Positions 61,000 to 64,000 of a stretch of 64,000 nucleotides of DNA are shown here, one piece after another. Source of the DNA: CAZUDO01 sp964618895 (GTDB lineage Bacteria; Desulfobacterota; Binatia; DP-6). The notes under the pieces are model-generated. The model made no database searches. It was not told where the DNA came from and saw only the letters and a list, made by a program, of their open reading frames with translations. The DNA is taken from assembly GCA_964618895.1 (NCBI GenBank), contig CAZUDO010000012.1, positions 62,001 to 126,000 on the forward strand. The letters are read 5' to 3'. A program made the translations under genes and the position numbers. The stretch's first letter is position 1, and each line of letters starts with the position of its first letter.

Positions 61000-61689
61000 T
61001 CACAGCCCGCGCAAGGCCCGATGCACCCCGTCGGTCGCCAGATCGTCGAACACGAACGTGGCCCCGGCCGCCTCGAGATCGGCGCGCGCGAAGCGCCCGG
61101 TCGCGACCGCGATCGACTCGGCCCCGATCGCGCGCGCCGCCTCCACGTCCCGCGGCGTGTCGCCGATCACGACCACACGGCAGGCCCCGGGTGGCATCCC
61201 GAGGCGCTCGGTGCCGCGGGCGGCGCCGATGCGCAGCAGCTCGGCGCGGTCCTCGTGATCGCACCCGAAGCCGCCGAACGCGAAGCGATCGAGTATGCCG
61301 ACGTGCGCGAGCTTGACCCGCGCGCCGGCACGAATGTTCCCGGTGCCGAGCCCGACGGCCACTCCCGGCCAGGCTGCCACCGCATCCAACGCCTCCAGCA
61401 CACCGCGGTGGAGGCCGAGCCCCGGGGTGTGCGACACCTCTTCTTCGAGCAGGGTCACGTACCCGGCCAGGATCACGTCGATCGTGTCCCCCGCGGCCGA
61501 CTCACCCAGCAGAGCCAGGGCGGCGCGGACAATCCCCCGGTCAGTCATGCCATCGAAACGGATGCTGGCGAGCGACGTGCCCGGGCCGTACCGCTCGGCG
61601 AATGCCCGTTCGAGCGCCCGACGCCCGACGCCCGCCATGGTGAGCAGCGTGCCGTCGATGTCGAACAAGAGAACCGTCGGGCGACTCAT
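61000..61689 (-). CDS. HAD-superfamily phosphatase (phosphoglycolate phosphatase-like)
   Basis: 229 aa. Motif I LLFDIDGTLLTMAG (nucleophile Asp), motif II GLGTGNIRAGARVKL, and motifs III/IV FGGFGCDHEDRAEL and VVVIGDTPRDVEAARAIGAE are all present, with an alpha-helical cap after motif I. Substrate could be 2-phosphoglycolate, a sugar phosphate or a nucleotide. The ATG is preceded by AGGAGG. Convergent with the collagen-like gene (67 bp apart). Confidence 0.92.
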   Translation of the reverse strand: MSRPTVLLFDIDGTLLTMAGVGRRALERAFAERYGPGTSLASIRFDGMTDRGIVRAALALLGESAAGDTIDVILAGYVTLLEEEVSHTPGLGLHRGVLEALDAVAAWPGVAVGLGTGNIRAGARVKLAHVGILDRFAFGGFGCDHEDRAELLRIGAARGTERLGMPPGACRVVVIGDTPRDVEAARAIGAESIAVATGRFARADLEAAGATFVFDDLATDGVHRALRGL

Positions 61690-61809
61690 TTGGGCCTCCT
61701 ATCAGGATCGGCCCAGCCTTCAAGTCTCGCCCGGGCCAGGCCGATATCTGGTCGAGCCCGTCCGTCCGCGTCAGAAGTTTGACCCGCGGCCGACCGGAAC
61801 CACGAACCC

Positions 61810-62673
61810 ATGTTGACCATCATCGGCCTGGCCGTCGTCTTCGGCTCCGTCTTCGGTGGCTTCGCGATGGTCGGCGGCCACTTCAGCGTCCTGCTCCAGC
61901 CGAGCGAGCTGGTCGTCATCGGCGGCGCGGCGGTGGGGACCCTGGTCGCCAGCGCGCCCGGCAAGATGCGCGGGCGCCTGTTCGGGACCATCGTGAAGGC
62001 GTTCAAAACCTCGATGCCGAGCAAGCAGGACTACCTGGACCTGCTCAAGCTCGAGTACGAGGTGTTCACCTTCATGCGCAAGAACGGCGCGGTCGCGCTC
62101 GACGAACACGTGGGCGAGGTGGAGAAGAGCTCGATCTTCAGCAAGTACCCGTCGTTCCTGCATCGCCACCACGCGGTCGACTTCTTCCGCGACGCCTTGA
62201 AGCAGATCGTCAACGGCACCGCCTCGGCCGAGGAGCTCGACGCTCTGCTCGACGCCGAGCTCGACACCCACCACGAAGAGGTCAGCATCCCGGTGGCGCT
62301 GCTGCAGAAGACCGCCGACGCGCTGCCGGGCCTTGGCATCGTCGCCGCCGTGCTCGGCATCGTGATGACAATGGGGCACCTCGACGGCAGCCCCGAAGAG
62401 ATCGGCCACCACGTGGCGGCCGCGCTGGTCGGGACCTTCCTTGGCATCCTCCTGTGCTACGGACTGGTGCACCCGATCGCCACCAACGCCGAGCTGCAGG
62501 AAGTCGCGAACAGCAAGTACCTCCGCTGCATCAAAGAGGGCGTGGTCGCGTCGTTGCGCGGCACGGCGCCGATCGTCGCCATCGAGTTCGCCCGCAAAGC
62601 CATCTTTTCCGATGAGCGACCGTCGTCCGAAGAGACCGACGAAGCGTGCCGCGCCGTAAAGTCGGGAGGATGA
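61810..62673 (+). CDS. motA: Flagellar motor stator protein MotA
   Basis: 287 aa, four membrane spans, proton-conducting stator with MotB. MLTIIGLAVVFGSVFGGFAM, VVIGGAAVGTLVASAPGKMR, and the cytoplasmic part with KRGG-like acidic/basic clusters; the segment PGLGIVAAVLGIVMTMGHL precedes the last spans with VGTFLGILLCYG. It shows the flagellar (not ExbB/TolQ) topology and length. It lies 3 bp before motB. No other flagellar gene is in the window. Confidence 0.95.
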   Translation: MLTIIGLAVVFGSVFGGFAMVGGHFSVLLQPSELVVIGGAAVGTLVASAPGKMRGRLFGTIVKAFKTSMPSKQDYLDLLKLEYEVFTFMRKNGAVALDEHVGEVEKSSIFSKYPSFLHRHHAVDFFRDALKQIVNGTASAEELDALLDAELDTHHEEVSIPVALLQKTADALPGLGIVAAVLGIVMTMGHLDGSPEEIGHHVAAALVGTFLGILLCYGLVHPIATNAELQEVANSKYLRCIKEGVVASLRGTAPIVAIEFARKAIFSDERPSSEETDEACRAVKSGG

Positions 62674-62676
62674 CCG

Positions 62677-63597
62677 ATGGCGGGCGAAGAGCAGCAGAAG
62701 CCCGTCGTCATCGTCAGGAGGAAGAAGAAGGGCGGGTACGGAGGCCATCACGGCGGCGCGTGGAAGGTCGCCTACGCCGACTTCGTCACCGCCATGATGG
62801 CGCTGTTCATGGTGCTGTGGCTGCTCACGCAGGCGGACATGCAGCTCAAGCAGCAGATCGCGCAGTACTTCCGCGATCCGGGCGTGCTCCCCGGCGGCTC
62901 GATCATCAATCCCGAGACCTCACAGGCACAGAGCCGCGAGCCGCACGTGGTGAGCAAGGACATCATCGTGGTCCAGGGCCGGGCCGAGCAGGAGCGGCTG
63001 GAAGGCGAGAAAGAAGCGATCGAGAAGGAGATCAAGGCGGCCGCCGAGGAGAGCCCCGAGCTGGCTGCCTTCCGCGACCAGGTCCTCGTCCAAGTGACCG
63101 ATGCCGGGCTCTCGGTGCAGGTCGTGGACAAGGGTCACGACATGCTCTTCGAGGTGAACTCGGCCGAGTTGAAGCCCGCCGTGGTCGAGCTGCTCAAACG
63201 TCTCGGCGGGCTGCTCGGCAAGCTGCCGAACAGGATCCAGGTCGGCGGCCACACCGACAGCCGCCCCTTCCCGGCCGCCTCGCTGCTCACCAACTGGGAC
63301 CTCGCCTTCGCGCGCGCCAACGCCGCCCGTAGGGTGCTCGAGGCCAACGGGTTGCGCGCCGGTCAGGTGAACCGTGTGATCGGCTACGCCGACAGCGAGC
63401 CGCTCATCCCGGACAACCCGCTCGCCGACGAGAACCGCCGCCTGTCGATCCTCGCCCAGCGCGCCAAACCCGCCCCGGCGCCGCCGGAGCTGGACCGCGA
63501 CGGCAAGCCGTTTGCGCCGCCGATCCTGCTGCCCCCCGATCCCCTGCCGGAATCGGCGGTGTCCGCGGCCCCGGCGACGGCGACACCCGGCGCGTAG
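62677..63597 (+). CDS. motB: Flagellar motor stator protein MotB
   Basis: 306 aa. A single N-terminal membrane segment preceded by Lys/Gly-rich KKKGGYGGHHGGAWKVAYAD; the Asp of AYADFVTAMMALFMVLWLL is the proton-binding residue. The periplasmic plug/linker is followed by an OmpA-like peptidoglycan-binding domain: VGGHTDSRPFPAASLLTNW and LSIRA-like region NRRLSILAQ. Proline-rich C-terminus. Coupled to motA. Confidence 0.96.
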   Translation: MAGEEQQKPVVIVRRKKKGGYGGHHGGAWKVAYADFVTAMMALFMVLWLLTQADMQLKQQIAQYFRDPGVLPGGSIINPETSQAQSREPHVVSKDIIVVQGRAEQERLEGEKEAIEKEIKAAAEESPELAAFRDQVLVQVTDAGLSVQVVDKGHDMLFEVNSAELKPAVVELLKRLGGLLGKLPNRIQVGGHTDSRPFPAASLLTNWDLAFARANAARRVLEANGLRAGQVNRVIGYADSEPLIPDNPLADENRRLSILAQRAKPAPAPPELDRDGKPFAPPILLPPDPLPESAVSAAPATATPGA

Positions 63598-63623
63598 CGT
63601 CCTCCGCCCCCCGTCGACGGCGG

Positions 63624-64000
63624 CTAGAACGGGAGCTCCGCGGCCTGTAGGTGCAGCATCTCGTCGAACATCGCTCGGCAGGCCGCCTCGTTGGGTGGAG
63701 CGGTTGGGTCCTCCATCACGGCGCGCAAGGCGAGCGTCTCGTCGCGGGCGAGGGCGGACCGGACGATCAGGTTCTGTAGTGCGATCTGCGTGGCGATGTA
63801 GCCAGCGATCGGTTCGGCAATAGGCGGCATCGTGTCGGGGTGGATGCCGGTCCCGTCGACGTGGGCCCCCACTTCGACGATCGCCCCGTCGGCGACGTTG
63901 GGGATGTACCCCCGGTTCGGAACGTTGACCGCCTTCAGCCGGGTATGGCGGCCGGTCCACATCGCGGCGATGATCGGGATCACCTCCTCCAGGCTGTGAC
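63624..64000 (-). CDS. Glycoside hydrolase family 4 (partial C-terminus)
   Basis: The gene enters from the right edge; the frame is open to base 64000 with HSLEEVIPIIAAMWTG, so the start is outside. Seen here: VNVPNRGYIPNVADGAIVEV and PPIAEPIAGYIATQIAL, which match the C-terminal part of NAD- and metal-dependent GH4 alpha-galactosidases/glucosidases (MelA/AglA type). The stop is TAG at 63624-63626. About 125 codons present. Confidence 0.8.
   Translation of the reverse strand, partial: HSLEEVIPIIAAMWTGRHTRLKAVNVPNRGYIPNVADGAIVEVGAHVDGTGIHPDTMPPIAEPIAGYIATQIALQNLIVRSALARDETLALRAVMEDPTAPPNEAACRAMFDEMLHLQAAELPF

Noticed and set aside
61779..61809. TTGACC box before motA as another leaderless promoter
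   Set aside because: The matching -10 position reads ACGAAC, which lacks the conserved T and A positions; not supported.

Overview
The window is GC-rich, densely packed bacterial chromosome with short intergenic gaps and many start/stop overlaps of the ATGA, GTGA or CTGA type. Gene content (tandem DUF507 genes, Myxococcus-type cysteine-rich repeats, bactofilin, hydantoinase/oxoprolinase genes, paired acyl-CoA dehydrogenases, nondecarboxylating-type thiolase with a DUF35 partner, MotAB, lytic transglycosylase and Mpl-type murein recycling) suggests a Gram-negative, motile, lipid-degrading delta-proteobacterium-like lineage, for example an uncultured Binatota/Desulfobacterota relative. That assignment is inference; no rRNA gene is present.

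Layout. 1-4.6 kb: end of a class A penicillin-binding protein, a 61-residue protein and two acyl-CoA dehydrogenases. 4.7-5.7 kb: tRNA-Val and two small genes. 5.7-12.3 kb (minus): one coupled operon maf, yggS, proC, yggT, yggU-like, fmdB-like, hyuA, hyuB. 12.4-17.9 kb: lytic transglycosylase facing a muropeptide recycling operon (ldcA, serine hydrolase, mpl). 18-25 kb: two DUF507 genes, groESL, then ffh-rpsP-khpA-rimM-trmD-SPOUT methyltransferase-rplS. 25-30 kb (minus): TPR lipoprotein, LolB-like lipoprotein, two peptide-ABC ATPases, bactofilin. 30-33.4 kb: antiporter, moaB-moaD-moaE, zinc ribbon. 33.4-34.7 kb: miaB. 34.8-40.6 kb: a 1958-residue secreted protein with 46 cysteine-rich repeats. 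40.9-45.8 kb: a dihydroorotate-dehydrogenase-like protein, JAMM peptidase, PanE-like reductase, flippase-like protein and a flavoprotein. 45.8-52.1 kb (minus): acyltransferase and a seven-gene operon with hydrolase, thiolase, DUF35, PHP, glycosyltransferase and two MaoC-like proteins. 52.2-55.7 kb: TPR-zincin lipoprotein, secreted Cys protein, esterase, response regulator. 55.7-64 kb: giant hybrid histidine kinase, a collagen-like GPT-repeat protein, HAD phosphatase, motAB and the end of a GH4 hydrolase.

How the parts may work together. Muropeptides released by the transglycosylase can be trimmed by LdcA and reused by Mpl. The acyl-CoA dehydrogenase pair, MaoC pair, thiolase/DUF35 pair and FAD dehydrogenase resemble the heteromeric enzymes of steroid side-chain or other bulky acyl-CoA breakdown. 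The most notable signals are: (1) the 46-repeat protein with ten copies of a three-repeat higher-order unit; (2) a BclA-like collagen of 84 Gly-X-Y triplets in a Gram-negative setting; (3) ten promoters whose -10 box ends 5-8 nt before the start codon, implying leaderless mRNAs; (4) two genes whose only sensible start is CTG overlapping the upstream TGA; (5) a MoaD ending Gly-Gly-His with a JAMM peptidase 9 kb away. No gene-free stretch exceeds about 260 bases.
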